A DNA stretch of 34,563 nt from VGDP01 sp964530335. Lineage in GTDB: Bacteria; Pseudomonadota; Alphaproteobacteria; SP197. The notes beneath the pieces are model-generated. The model had not been told where the DNA came from and did no database searches. It saw only the letters and a list, made by a program, of their open reading frames with translations. Numbering within the stretch: the first letter of the stretch is position 1; every line of letters begins with the position of its first letter. The position numbers were made by a program, and so were the translations under genes. Shown here piece after piece: positions 7,244 to 14,745 of the stretch. The DNA lies in the NCBI GenBank assembly GCA_964530335.1, contig CAZGYG010000026.1, positions 1 through 34,563 of the forward strand. Reading direction: 5' to 3'.

Positions 7244-9021
7244 GATCCCGTCCGGGTGGCCTGCTCGGCGTCCGTCGCGCCGAACTCGTGGGCGTAGATG
7301 CGGGCGTAGACCCCGCCCCGCGCCATGAGCTCGGCATGCCGGCCGCGCTCGACCACCCGGCCCTTGTCCATGACCACGATGGTGTCCGCCGCCAGCACGG
7401 TGGCCAGGCGGTGGGCGATGACCAGCGTGGTGCGGCCCCGCTTGAGATGGTCGAGCGCCACCTGCACCGCCTGCTCGGATTCCGGGTCGAGCGCGCTGGT
7501 CGCCTCGTCGAGCAGCAGGATCGGCGCATCGCGCAGGATCGCGCGGGCGATCGCGACACGCTGGCGCTGGCCGCCGGACAGCGCGACGCCCTGTTCGCCG
7601 ACCACGGTGTCGTAGCCAGCGGGCAGCGCCGCGATGAAATCGTGCGCGGCGGCGGCGCGCGCGGCCGCTTCCACCTCGGCCTCGCTCGCCCCCGGCCGGC
7701 CATAGCGGATGTTGGCGCCGACCGTGTCGTTGAACAACGTGGCGTCCTGGGCGACGAGGGCGAGCACCGCGCGCAGCGAGGCGAACGTCACGCCGCGCAC
7801 GTCCTGCCCGTCGATGGTGACGCGGCCCGCGTCGGCGTCGAAGAAGCGGAGGATCAGGTTGAGCACGGTCGACTTGCCGGCGCCGGAACGGCCGACCAGG
7901 GCGACGGCGCGCCCGGCCGGCACCTCGAAGCTCGCTCCGTTGAGCGCCGTGCGCTCGCCATAGGAGAAGTGGACGTCCTCGAAGCGGATCGCCCCGGCCG
8001 TGACCGCCAAAGCCCGCGCGTCGGGCGCCTCGGCGACCGCGGGCGAGCGGTCCATCACGGCGTAAAGGCGTTCGGCCGCCGCGAGGCCTTCTTGCACGGC
8101 GTTGTTCAGGTTGGTGATCGCCTTGAGCGGCTGGTAGGCGAGCAGCAGCGCGGTGACGAACGAGAAGAACGCGCCGGGAGTGGTCGATCCGGCGACGACC
8201 TGGCTGCCGCCATAAAGCACGACCACGGCGATGGTGACGCCCGCGAGCGTCTCCATGACCGGCCCGGCGAGCGCCTTGACCCGGAGCGACTTGGTGATGC
8301 GCCGGTAGAGCTCGTCGCTGAGCGCCCGGGCGCGGCCCGCCTCGTGCGCCTCCATGCCGTAGGCCTTGATCTGGCGCACGCCCTGGATGGTCTCGGCCAG
8401 GAACGCGCTGAACCGGCCGACCGTGTCGTAGGCCCGGGTGGCGGCCCGCCGCATCCGCCGGCCGATGCCGACGACCGGCACGAGCGCCAGCGGGAAGGCG
8501 AAGAAGCTGACCGCCGCCAGCCCCCAGTCCTGGTAGAACATGACGGCGACGAGGGCGACGACGGTCAGCGTTTCCTTGACCATGCCGGTCAGCGCGGTCG
8601 ACACCGCGGCGCGCACGTAGTTGGCGTCGTTGGTGAAGCGCGCGACCAGCTCGCCGCTCGGCGTCGCGTGGAAGAACGCCAGGTCGAGGCGCACGAGATG
8701 GGCATAGAGCCTGGTCTGCAGATCGGCGACGATGCGCTGGCCGACGCGGTTCACGAGCACGGTCTCGCCGTACCCGGCCAGGCCCTTGAGCGCGAACAGC
8801 CCGACGATCAGCGCCGGCACGGCCAGCAGCAGAGCGCCGTTGCGGTCGACGAAAATGTCGTTGAGCACGGGCTCGATGACCCAGGCGTAGCCGCCGGTCG
8901 TGGCGGCGCCCACGACCATCAGCAGCCCGGCGCACGCCAGCCGGCCGAGGTGCGGGCGCACCTCGGCGCGGATCAGGCGCGCGATCGGCGACGCCTTGGC
9001 GGGCCCGGTTGGGATGGTCAC
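7240..9021 (-). CDS. msbA: Lipid A export ABC transporter MsbA
   Basis: An ABC half-transporter of 593 aa predicted to flip lipid A-core across the inner membrane as a homodimer. The N-terminal half holds six hydrophobic segments (about 28-310). The ATPase half has Walker A GRSGAGKS (377-384), signature LSGGQ (481-485), Walker B ILLLDEA (501-507) and the switch His537. The start is set at GTG 9019-9021 because a GAGG element sits 8 nt upstream and the length matches MsbA. An in-frame ATG at 9106-9108 would add 29 polar residues and collide with the divergent methyltransferase start. It is the first gene of a five-gene lipid A operon. Confidence 0.92.
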   Translation of the reverse strand: MTIPTGPAKASPIARLIRAEVRPHLGRLACAGLLMVVGAATTGGYAWVIEPVLNDIFVDRNGALLLAVPALIVGLFALKGLAGYGETVLVNRVGQRIVADLQTRLYAHLVRLDLAFFHATPSGELVARFTNDANYVRAAVSTALTGMVKETLTVVALVAVMFYQDWGLAAVSFFAFPLALVPVVGIGRRMRRAATRAYDTVGRFSAFLAETIQGVRQIKAYGMEAHEAGRARALSDELYRRITKSLRVKALAGPVMETLAGVTIAVVVLYGGSQVVAGSTTPGAFFSFVTALLLAYQPLKAITNLNNAVQEGLAAAERLYAVMDRSPAVAEAPDARALAVTAGAIRFEDVHFSYGERTALNGASFEVPAGRAVALVGRSGAGKSTVLNLILRFFDADAGRVTIDGQDVRGVTFASLRAVLALVAQDATLFNDTVGANIRYGRPGASEAEVEAAARAAAAHDFIAALPAGYDTVVGEQGVALSGGQRQRVAIARAILRDAPILLLDEATSALDPESEQAVQVALDHLKRGRTTLVIAHRLATVLAADTIVVMDKGRVVERGRHAELMARGGVYARIYAHEFGATDAEQATRTGS

Positions 9022-9029
9022 CGCGCGTG

Positions 9030-9033
9030 CCTC
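9030..9033 (-). promoter_or_regulatory. Ribosome-binding site deciding the msbA GTG start
   Basis: GAGG on the minus strand lies 8 nt upstream of GTG 9021. No comparable element precedes the alternative ATG at 9108. This supports the shorter MsbA. Confidence 0.55.
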
Positions 9034-9106
9034 GTTCTCTCCCTTGCCGGGCCGGACGTTACCATGGGGCGTCGGCGCCGACCAACGCGGGGCGCGGTCT
9101 GAGCCC

Positions 9107-9742
9107 ATGATTTCCGACCCGCGCGCGCCCTGGATCGCCTATTGCACCGCGAAGCGGATCGGCCACCAATGGCTCCAGGTCGCGCTGCTCAACGAGCTCG
9201 ACGCGCGCCGCGTGCTCGAGATCGGGCCCTACCTCGGCCTGGTCACCGCCATGCTCGCCAACGCCGGCTACGACGTGACGACCCTCGACGCCGGGCCGCA
9301 GCGGTTCGCAAGCCCTGCCGTGCCCCACATCGTGGCCGACCTCGGCGCGCTCGCGCCCGAGCGCGTCGCCGGGTTCGACGCGATCCTCTGTTGCGAGACG
9401 CTCGAGCACCTGCCGTGGGACAAGGTGCCCGCGGTGCTCGCCGCCTTGCACGCGGCGCGGCCGCGCCACCTGATCGTCGCCGTGCCCTACGAGGCGTTCC
9501 AGCTCGCGTTCTCGCTCTACCTCAACCGTCATCGCTTCGAGCACGGCTTCCAGCTCAAGAAGCTCCGGTTTCTCGAGCGGTTTCGGCCGGCGGAACCCGG
9601 CGGCCACCAGTGGGAGATCGGTTACCGCGGCCTGGGCCTCAAGGCGTGGCAGCGGGTGCTCGACGACGCGGGCTGGCGGATAAGCCGGCGCGCCTTCACC
9701 CATCCGTGCCGCTCCGTGTTCCACGTGCTCGAGGCGCGCTGA
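9107..9742 (+). CDS. Class I SAM-dependent methyltransferase (methyltransferase type 11-like)
   Basis: A 211-aa methyltransferase with the SAM-binding motif RVLEIGPYLG (35-44), an acidic residue ending strand 2 (TLDAG, 59-63) and the strand-4 motif CCETLEHLP (95-103), as in type 11 enzymes. No transmembrane segment is evident. The acceptor substrate is unknown. The C-terminal half is rich in basic and aromatic residues (RHRFEHGFQLKKLRFLERF). It is the only plus-strand gene between the lipid A operon and the tldE-cysQ unit. It diverges from msbA (85 bp between starts) and converges on cysQ with a 16-bp gap. A role in modifying an envelope glycolipid would fit the location but is speculation. 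Confidence 0.8.
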   Translation: MISDPRAPWIAYCTAKRIGHQWLQVALLNELDARRVLEIGPYLGLVTAMLANAGYDVTTLDAGPQRFASPAVPHIVADLGALAPERVAGFDAILCCETLEHLPWDKVPAVLAALHAARPRHLIVAVPYEAFQLAFSLYLNRHRFEHGFQLKKLRFLERFRPAEPGGHQWEIGYRGLGLKAWQRVLDDAGWRISRRAFTHPCRSVFHVLEAR

Positions 9743-9758
9743 CGCCGGCTCAGCACGC

Positions 9759-10541
9759 TCAGGTGGCGCGGGCGAGGGCGGCGAGGATCGCCCCGTGCAC
9801 GCCGGGCCCGGCGGCGACGACGCTCGGGAAGCGCGGCTCGGGCTTGTTGTAGACCAGGGCCTGGCCCGCCGCCGTGGTCACCCGACCGCCGGCCTCGTGG
9901 ACGATCAGGTCGGCGGCGGCGATGTCCCATTCGCTCTTGGGCCACAGGGTGACCGCGCCGTCGAAGCGGCCGCTCGCGACGTGCGCGACCTTGTTGGCGA
10001 TCGAGCTGACGGCTTCGGTGACGCAGCCGGGCAGCAGGCTCGGCCAGTCGCGCCGCTGGCCCTCGCCGCGGCTGGTGGCGATGCGCGCGGCGGCGAGCCC
10101 GTTCGCGTCGCCGGCCCGGATCGGCCGGCCGTTGAGCGTGGCGCCCCGGCCGATAAGCGCGGCGAAGGTCTCGCCGGTCGCCGGGTTGGCGACGCAGCCG
10201 GCGACCGGGCGGCCGTCCTCGACCAGCGCCGCGGTCACGGTGAACTCCGCGCGGCCCTTGAGGAACGCGCGCGTGCCGTCGATCGGGTCGACCATCCAGA
10301 CCCGACGCCGGGCCAAACGGCTGCCGTCGTCGGCGCTTTCCTCGGAAAGCCAGCCGTACTCGGGCCTGGCGCCGCCCAGGCGTTCGCGCAGCAACCGGTC
10401 GATCGCCAGGTCGACCTCGGTCACCGGGTGGCCGGGCTCCTTGTCCCACGCGCGCACGGGAGTGCCGAAGCGCTGGCGCGCGAGCGCCGCGGCCTCGCCG
10501 ACCGCCGCGACGAGCAGGTCGAGGTCGTCGGCGAGGTTCAC
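9759..10541 (-). CDS. cysQ: Inositol monophosphatase family, probable 3'(2'),5'-bisphosphate nucleotidase CysQ
   Basis: A 260-aa metal-dependent phosphatase of the inositol monophosphatase superfamily. The metal-binding motifs are all visible: EES (67-69), the signature WMVDPIDGTRAF (82-93) and WDIAAAD (205-211). CysQ removes the 3' phosphate from PAP or PAPS made during sulfur assimilation. That assignment over myo-inositol phosphatase rests on overall similarity and on its frequent pairing with tldE in alphaproteobacteria. The start is GTG 10539-10541, overlapping the tldE stop by 4 nt (GTGA), so expression depends on the tldE transcript. Confidence 0.82.
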   Translation of the reverse strand: MNLADDLDLLVAAVGEAAALARQRFGTPVRAWDKEPGHPVTEVDLAIDRLLRERLGGARPEYGWLSEESADDGSRLARRRVWMVDPIDGTRAFLKGRAEFTVTAALVEDGRPVAGCVANPATGETFAALIGRGATLNGRPIRAGDANGLAAARIATSRGEGQRRDWPSLLPGCVTEAVSSIANKVAHVASGRFDGAVTLWPKSEWDIAAADLIVHEAGGRVTTAAGQALVYNKPEPRFPSVVAAGPGVHGAILAALARAT

Positions 10542-11881
10542 CGCCCCGCTACCGTCATGCCGTCGATGCGCACCGTCGGGGCGTCCATGCCGTAGCGGAA
10601 TTCCAGATCGTCGGCGGGCGTCAAATGCCGGAACATGTCGTTGAGGTTGCCGGCGATCGTCACCTCGCTGACCGGCGTGGTGAGCCGGCCGTGCTCGATG
10701 CGGAAACCGGCGGCGCCCCGGCTGTAGTCGCCGGTCACGCCGTTCACCCCCATGCCGATCAACTCGGTGACGTAGAGCCCTTCGGCGATGTCGGCCATCA
10801 GCGCCGCAGGCGTCGCCGTACCCGGGCACAGGGAGAGGTTGGTCGCCGCGGGCGAGGGCGGGCCGCTGGTGCCGCGCTGGGCGTGCCCGGTGGTCGCCAG
10901 ACCGAGCTGGCGGGCCGAGCGGCAATCGAGCAGCCAGGTCGCGAGCACGCCGTCGGCGATGACGTCGCGCGCGCCGTTGGCGACGCCTTCGCCGTCGAAC
11001 GGCCGGGAACGCAGCCCGCGCCGGCGGTGCGGGTCGTCGACGATGCGGACGCCGGGCGCGAACACCCGCTGGTTCAGCCGGTCCTTGAGGAAGCTGGTGC
11101 CCCGCGCGATCGCCGGCCCGACGATGGCGCCCACCAGATGCCCGAGCAAGCCCCGGCTGACGCGCGGGTCGTAGACCACGGGCCAGCGGCCGGTGGCCAT
11201 CTTGGCCGCGCCCAGGCGGCGCACCGCCCGTTCGCCGGCGCGCGCGCCGACCGTCGCCGGCGCCGGGAGGTCGGCCAGGAACCGCGCCGTGGCGTAGTCG
11301 TAGTCGCGCTCCATCGCCGCGCCCGAACCCGCGATAACCGAGGCGCTGAGCGAGGCGCTGGTGCCGCCCGAGGCGCCGGCGAATCCGTTGCTTGCCACCA
11401 TATGGACGCGGCCGCGGCCCCACGAGGCCTCGGCGCCTTCCGAATTGGTCACGCCCGACACGGCGCGCGCGGCGTCCTCGGCCTCCGCGGCCCATTGGGC
11501 GAGCCGTTCGGCCGCGGGTTCGTCCGCGTCCTCGAGTTCGAGCTCGGGCCAGGCCCTGGCGAGCAAGCCCGGGTCGGCAAGCCCGGCATAGTCGTCCTCG
11601 GGCGCCGCGCGGGCCATGGCGAGCGCGCGTTCGACGACCTCGCCGAGTGCCGAGGTATGCTGATCGTTCGACGAGACGATGGCGTTGCGCCGGCCGACGA
11701 ACACGCGCAGGCCCAGATCGTTGCCCTCGGAGCGGTCGATGCCCTCGAGCCGGCCGAGCCGGTGGGCGACCGCGAGCGAGGTGCCCTCGACGAGCACGGC
11801 GTCGGCCGCGTCGGCGCCCGCAGCCCGCGCGCGCGCCACCAGATCGCCGAGCAGGCCGAGGGGATCGGGGTACGCGGTCAT
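10538..11881 (-). CDS. pmbA: TldE/PmbA, subunit of the TldD/E protease
   Basis: A 447-aa TldE (PmbA) subunit. TldD/TldE is a heteromeric metalloprotease known to cleave leader peptides of modified peptides such as microcin B17 and to degrade the CcdA antitoxin. The N-terminal domain shows LGLRVFVGRRNAIVSSND, and the C-terminal domain contains the conserved TNLSLCPG and SRGAAGFRIE blocks. It lacks the HEXXXH zinc motif, as expected for TldE; that motif is on TldD at 21456-22916. The start at ATG 11879-11881 is directly abutted by a hairpin (11882-11905), leaving only a weak ribosome-binding site. cysQ follows with a 4-nt overlap. Confidence 0.92.
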   Translation of the reverse strand: MTAYPDPLGLLGDLVARARAAGADAADAVLVEGTSLAVAHRLGRLEGIDRSEGNDLGLRVFVGRRNAIVSSNDQHTSALGEVVERALAMARAAPEDDYAGLADPGLLARAWPELELEDADEPAAERLAQWAAEAEDAARAVSGVTNSEGAEASWGRGRVHMVASNGFAGASGGTSASLSASVIAGSGAAMERDYDYATARFLADLPAPATVGARAGERAVRRLGAAKMATGRWPVVYDPRVSRGLLGHLVGAIVGPAIARGTSFLKDRLNQRVFAPGVRIVDDPHRRRGLRSRPFDGEGVANGARDVIADGVLATWLLDCRSARQLGLATTGHAQRGTSGPPSPAATNLSLCPGTATPAALMADIAEGLYVTELIGMGVNGVTGDYSRGAAGFRIEHGRLTTPVSEVTIAGNLNDMFRHLTPADDLEFRYGMDAPTVRIDGMTVAGR

Positions 11882-11905
11882 GGCCCCTACATAGGGCCAG
11901 GGGCC
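11882..11905 (-). promoter_or_regulatory. Hairpin touching the tldE start codon
   Basis: Perfect 7-bp arms GGCCCCT (11882-11888) and AGGGGCC (11899-11905) flank a 10-nt loop. On the minus-strand transcript the structure lies between the MFS stop and the tldE ATG and includes the only Shine-Dalgarno-like bases. It could end MFS transcription (no U-tract follows) or hide the tldE initiation site. GC-rich DNA makes chance pairing possible. Confidence 0.3.
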
Positions 11906-11928
11906 GAACCGCGCCAGTCGCGCCGGCG

Positions 11929-13119
11929 TCACATGCCGCGCGGCAGGTAACGGGCGAGCAGCGCGAAGCCCACGAGCGCGAGCCCGGTCGCGGCGAACAC
12001 CGAGGGCAGCGGCAGGAAGCTGAGCAGCAGGGTGTAGAGCGCGGTCGGCAGCAGGCCGGCCAGGTCCTTGTAGGTGCCGAACACCATGGTCATCTCGGGC
12101 CGCTCGCGCGCCCGCACCGCGCGCAGGAACGGGATGTGGGCGACGGAATCGAGCGCGACACCGCACAGCGCGCCGACCAGCAGCAGGCCGGCGCCGACCC
12201 AGTGCCGGTCGAACACGAACGCGGCCGCGAACGTCGCCACGCCCGCGACGAGCAGGCACGCCATGAAGTACCGGCGCAGGCCGACCCGCCGGCCAATCCA
12301 GCCAAGCAGCGGCGTGGTGAACAGGAGCGACGTGCCCATGCTCAGGACCAAGGCGCCGGTCTGCTGGCTCTCGCCCGCCTCGACCATGTAGATCGGCGTG
12401 TAGATGAAGAACATGATCCACCACGATTCGCGCCCGAAGTTGAGCAGCCAGGCGAGCACCAGGCGCGGCTGCGCGGCAAACCGCCGCACGTTGCGCCAGG
12501 GCGCGGGCGCCCGGGTCGCCGGCGCCTGGGCCAGCGGATCGCCGAGCGGCAGGTTCAGCATGTAGAGCAGGAACGCCACCGCGCACGTGGCGCTGAACAG
12601 GAACGCGACGGCGGGGCGGAAATCAGTCGCCAGCGCCACCCCGAGCCAGGGCCCGAGCGACCAGGCGAACGCGGCGCAGAACGTGCGCAAGGGTTCCGAC
12701 CACCCGAGCCGGCGCTTCGGGATGTACGCCATGATGTAGAGGCTGAGCCCGACGTTGACGCACGCCATGGCGAAGGTGCGCAGCATCTGGGCCGCGGCCC
12801 AGCCCGCGATGGTCGAGGTCCAGTACAAAAGCGGCGCGAAGACGAGCAGCAGGCCGCCCAGGGCGTAGACGCGCCGGACGCGAAACCGCCGGACCAGCCA
12901 CGGCAAGGCGAAGGTGCTGGCCAGCGTGACCCAGCCGACGGCGGTAAAGAGCGCGCTCACGTCGCGCGCGTTGCCCAGGATGTCGAAGGCGAGCAGCGGG
13001 ATCACCGCGGCGAGCGAGGCGCGCGACAGCCCCTCCACCGCGCCGAGCACCGCGAACGACCACGGTCCGGGACGGCCAAGCGCGGCCCGAACGCGGTGGA
13101 TGGGGCCCGGCTGATCCAT
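11929..13119 (-). CDS. MFS transporter
   Basis: A 396-aa integral membrane protein with about 11-12 hydrophobic segments and the short basic cytoplasmic loops of the major facilitator superfamily (for example WLVRRFRVRRVYALGG after segment 2 and GWIGRRVGLRRYFMA between later segments). No substrate signature is recognised. Length is standard for the superfamily. The start ATG 13117-13119 has a GAGG element 5 nt upstream. It lies 47 nt upstream of tldE and 60 nt downstream of the DUF423 gene, on the same strand. No neighbouring regulator or biosynthetic gene hints at a cargo. Confidence 0.8.
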   Translation of the reverse strand: MDQPGPIHRVRAALGRPGPWSFAVLGAVEGLSRASLAAVIPLLAFDILGNARDVSALFTAVGWVTLASTFALPWLVRRFRVRRVYALGGLLLVFAPLLYWTSTIAGWAAAQMLRTFAMACVNVGLSLYIMAYIPKRRLGWSEPLRTFCAAFAWSLGPWLGVALATDFRPAVAFLFSATCAVAFLLYMLNLPLGDPLAQAPATRAPAPWRNVRRFAAQPRLVLAWLLNFGRESWWIMFFIYTPIYMVEAGESQQTGALVLSMGTSLLFTTPLLGWIGRRVGLRRYFMACLLVAGVATFAAAFVFDRHWVGAGLLLVGALCGVALDSVAHIPFLRAVRARERPEMTMVFGTYKDLAGLLPTALYTLLLSFLPLPSVFAATGLALVGFALLARYLPRGM

Positions 13120-13179
13120 GGCGGCCTCGGCGAAGGTCGGCGGTTTCTAGGACGCGGGCCGGGTCGGCGCAACCGACGT

Positions 13180-13551
13180 TCAAGGACGTCCGACGATCGC
13201 GGCGACGACGAGCGCCGCCCAGCCGGCCATCATCGCCAGCCCGCCCACCGGCGCGAGCGGCACCGGCAAATGGGCGTCGAACAGCGCGCGGGCATAGAGC
13301 GCGCCGCAGAACAGAAGTGCTCCAAGCGCGAAGCCGAGGCCGGCCAGGCGTACCGGCCAGCCGGTGAACCCGTAACCGACGAGCAACGCGACCCCGAGCA
13401 GCGCAAGGGCGTGGATCGCCTGGTAGCGCACGGCGGTCTCGAAGGCGGTGCGCGCTTCGGCGGTGAGCGACCTCAGCGCGTGACTGCCGAGCGCGCCGGC
13501 GACCACGGCGAGGAGGCCGTAAAGGCCAGCGAGGGCAAGCCAGACGCGCAT
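13180..13551 (-). CDS. DUF423 family small membrane protein
   Basis: A 123-aa protein with four hydrophobic helices. It begins with a signal-anchor-like segment ending in AGALGSHALR, which corresponds to the G-A-x-G-x-H-A-L signature of the DUF423 (YgdD-like) family. A later block (LFCGALYARAL and APVGGLAMMAGW) is also typical. The function of the family is unknown; location is the inner membrane. The start ATG 13549-13551 lies 2 nt after the stop of the upstream GNAT gene, so the pair is likely co-transcribed. Confidence 0.85.
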   Translation of the reverse strand: MRVWLALAGLYGLLAVVAGALGSHALRSLTAEARTAFETAVRYQAIHALALLGVALLVGYGFTGWPVRLAGLGFALGALLFCGALYARALFDAHLPVPLAPVGGLAMMAGWAALVVAAIVGRP

Positions 13552-13553
13552 GT

Positions 13554-14063
13554 TCAACCCTGACCGATAGGTTTGTCGAACTCGGTGAACAGCGGCTCGA
13601 AGCCGAACTTCGCGTGGGCGGCCATGGCGATGCCGTTGCGGTTGATCGCGCCGATCCTCATGCGCTCCAGGCCGAGCGAGGCGCAGTGGCCCTCCGCCGC
13701 CTGGTAGAGCCGGCGGGAAAGTCCTTGGCCGCGGGCCTCGGGCACCAGGTAGATGTCCGAGACGTAGCCGAAGTCGCGCCACGCCGGGCGCAGCGAGACG
13801 TCGTCGTCGTGATCGCGCCAGCAGGCGCAGAAGCCGACCGCGCGCCCGCCCAACTCGGCGATGAAGATCGCGCCGTCACGCCGGGCGACGGCGTCCTCGA
13901 CCTCGGCCATGTAGGCACCCGTCGCCTCCGCTGCCGGAAGCTTGCTCGGATCGACCGCGCGCTCGTGCTCCTGGATGGCGTCGAGAAACGCGCGGATCGT
14001 GGCGCGATCGGACTCGCGCCACTGCCGGATCACGAGGTCGCCGGAACGGGGCTCTAGGCCCAC
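13554..14063 (-). CDS. GNAT family N-acetyltransferase
   Basis: A 169-aa acetyltransferase of the GNAT superfamily. The acetyl-CoA binding motif A, VPEARGQGLSRRLY (107-120), carries the Q/R-x-x-G-x-G/A pattern, and a final strand AKFGFEPLFTEFDK fits the fold. The substrate is unknown. The start is ambiguous: GTG at 14063 overlaps the vapC 3' end by 10 nt, and a second in-frame GTG at 14033 would avoid the overlap. Either way it follows the Phd-VapC module without a gap and is probably on the same transcript. It may be a passenger gene or functionally tied to the toxin; the sequence does not decide. Confidence 0.85.
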   Translation of the reverse strand: MGLEPRSGDLVIRQWRESDRATIRAFLDAIQEHERAVDPSKLPAAEATGAYMAEVEDAVARRDGAIFIAELGGRAVGFCACWRDHDDDVSLRPAWRDFGYVSDIYLVPEARGQGLSRRLYQAAEGHCASLGLERMRIGAINRNGIAMAAHAKFGFEPLFTEFDKPIGQG

Positions 14064-14443
14064 AGCCGCTTTACCCCGTAGCGATCGAACGCCGCGTCGG
14101 CGCTGATGATGGCAAGCGACTCGATCAAGGACTGGGCGATCAGGATCCGGTCGAACGGATCCTGCAGGGGGCCGGGCAATCCGCCGGCGCTTTCGGCATG
14201 GGAGAGCGTGATGGACAATTCGCGGAAACCTTCACGCGCGACCACCGCTGCCATGGCGCCTTCGATCGCGCGGGCCCCGGGCAGCCGTCCCAGACGCAGC
14301 TTGGTTGCGATCTCCCAGGCGGATGCGGCGCTGACATAGACGGTGGCCCCGCCAGACAGTGCGCGCCGGCGGACGGGCGGGAAGCGTCGATCGCCCGCGA
14401 GCCACCACAGGAACGCATGGGTGTCGAGCAGAACGTCGCTCAT
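14054..14443 (-). CDS. vapC: VapC-type PIN-domain toxin
   Basis: A 129-aa PIN-domain protein, predicted to be a Mg2+-dependent endoribonuclease whose usual targets are tRNAs or rRNA. The acidic active-site residues are in place: Asp7 (LLDTHAFLWWL), Glu44 (SAWEIATK), Asp98 (DPFDRILIAQS) and Asp116 (ISADAAFD). The ATG overlaps the stop of the Phd-type antitoxin by 4 nt (ATGA), the usual antitoxin-first toxin-antitoxin arrangement. No disrupting mutation is seen, so the toxin is probably functional. The RNA target is unknown. Confidence 0.92.
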   Translation of the reverse strand: MSDVLLDTHAFLWWLAGDRRFPPVRRRALSGGATVYVSAASAWEIATKLRLGRLPGARAIEGAMAAVVAREGFRELSITLSHAESAGGLPGPLQDPFDRILIAQSLIESLAIISADAAFDRYGVKRLWA

Positions 14444-14676
14444 TCAATGGGGTCTTCCCAGGCCGCCAGCCATTCCGCGGGCAACGGCTCGAAGAACGCG
14501 TCGTCGAGCCAGACCTTCCCCCGCATGGAACCGAATTTGCGCTTCGGCGCGTGCAGCGGCTGCAAGCGCGCGACCGGGGTCTTGCCCCGAGAAATGATGA
14601 TCTCCTCGCCGGCGAGCGCGCGCGCCACGAGGCGCGACAACTGGGACTTCGCCTGGTGCATGGTGACGGTGGCCAT
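14440..14676 (-). CDS. Phd/YefM-type antitoxin
   Basis: A 78-aa antitoxin of the Phd/YefM family. The N-terminal part (MATVTMHQAKSQLSRLV...EEIIISRGKTPVARLQPL, residues 1-41) is the dimeric DNA-binding fold. The C-terminal tail (about 45-78), rich in Asp, Glu and Trp, is the part expected to wrap and inhibit VapC. The start ATG 14674-14676 has AAGGA 8 nt upstream. A repeated palindromic operator with an embedded -10-like hexamer lies just upstream, consistent with the autoregulation usual for this family. Confidence 0.9.
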   Translation of the reverse strand: MATVTMHQAKSQLSRLVARALAGEEIIISRGKTPVARLQPLHAPKRKFGSMRGKVWLDDAFFEPLPAEWLAAWEDPIE

Positions 14677-14687
14677 GGTCCGCTTCC

Positions 14688-14708
14688 TTAGCTAATATAC
14701 TTAGCTAA
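14688..14708. promoter_or_regulatory. Operator/promoter of the Phd-VapC operon
   Basis: Two copies of the self-complementary 8-mer TTAGCTAA are separated by TATAC, giving an AT-rich 21-bp near-palindrome in otherwise GC-rich DNA. On the minus strand TATATT (14694-14699) inside it resembles a -10 box and sits 17 nt upstream of the antitoxin ATG; no -35 is found at normal spacing. Binding by the antitoxin here would block the promoter. Confidence 0.6.
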
Positions 14709-14745
14709 CCACACCCGGGCCGATCCGTCAACAATCGCGTGTTCG

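Noticed and set aside
5274..7703. Apparent 809-aa fusion ending in WaaA
   Set aside because: The extra N-terminal part reads msbA and the DUF374 gene out of frame; WaaA starts at 6533.
7288..9102. A 604-codon plus-strand open frame opposite msbA
   Set aside because: Its composition mirrors the complementary codons of msbA, and no motif or start signal supports it.
11392..13563. A 723-codon plus-strand open frame opposite MFS and tldE
   Set aside because: It is antisense to well-recognised genes, has Arg/Gly/Glu-rich low-complexity composition and no family motifs. Long antisense frames are expected at this GC content.
14726..14731. TTGACG as the -35 box of the toxin-antitoxin promoter
   Set aside because: It lies 26 nt from the TATATT hexamer, well beyond the 16-19 nt used by sigma-70.
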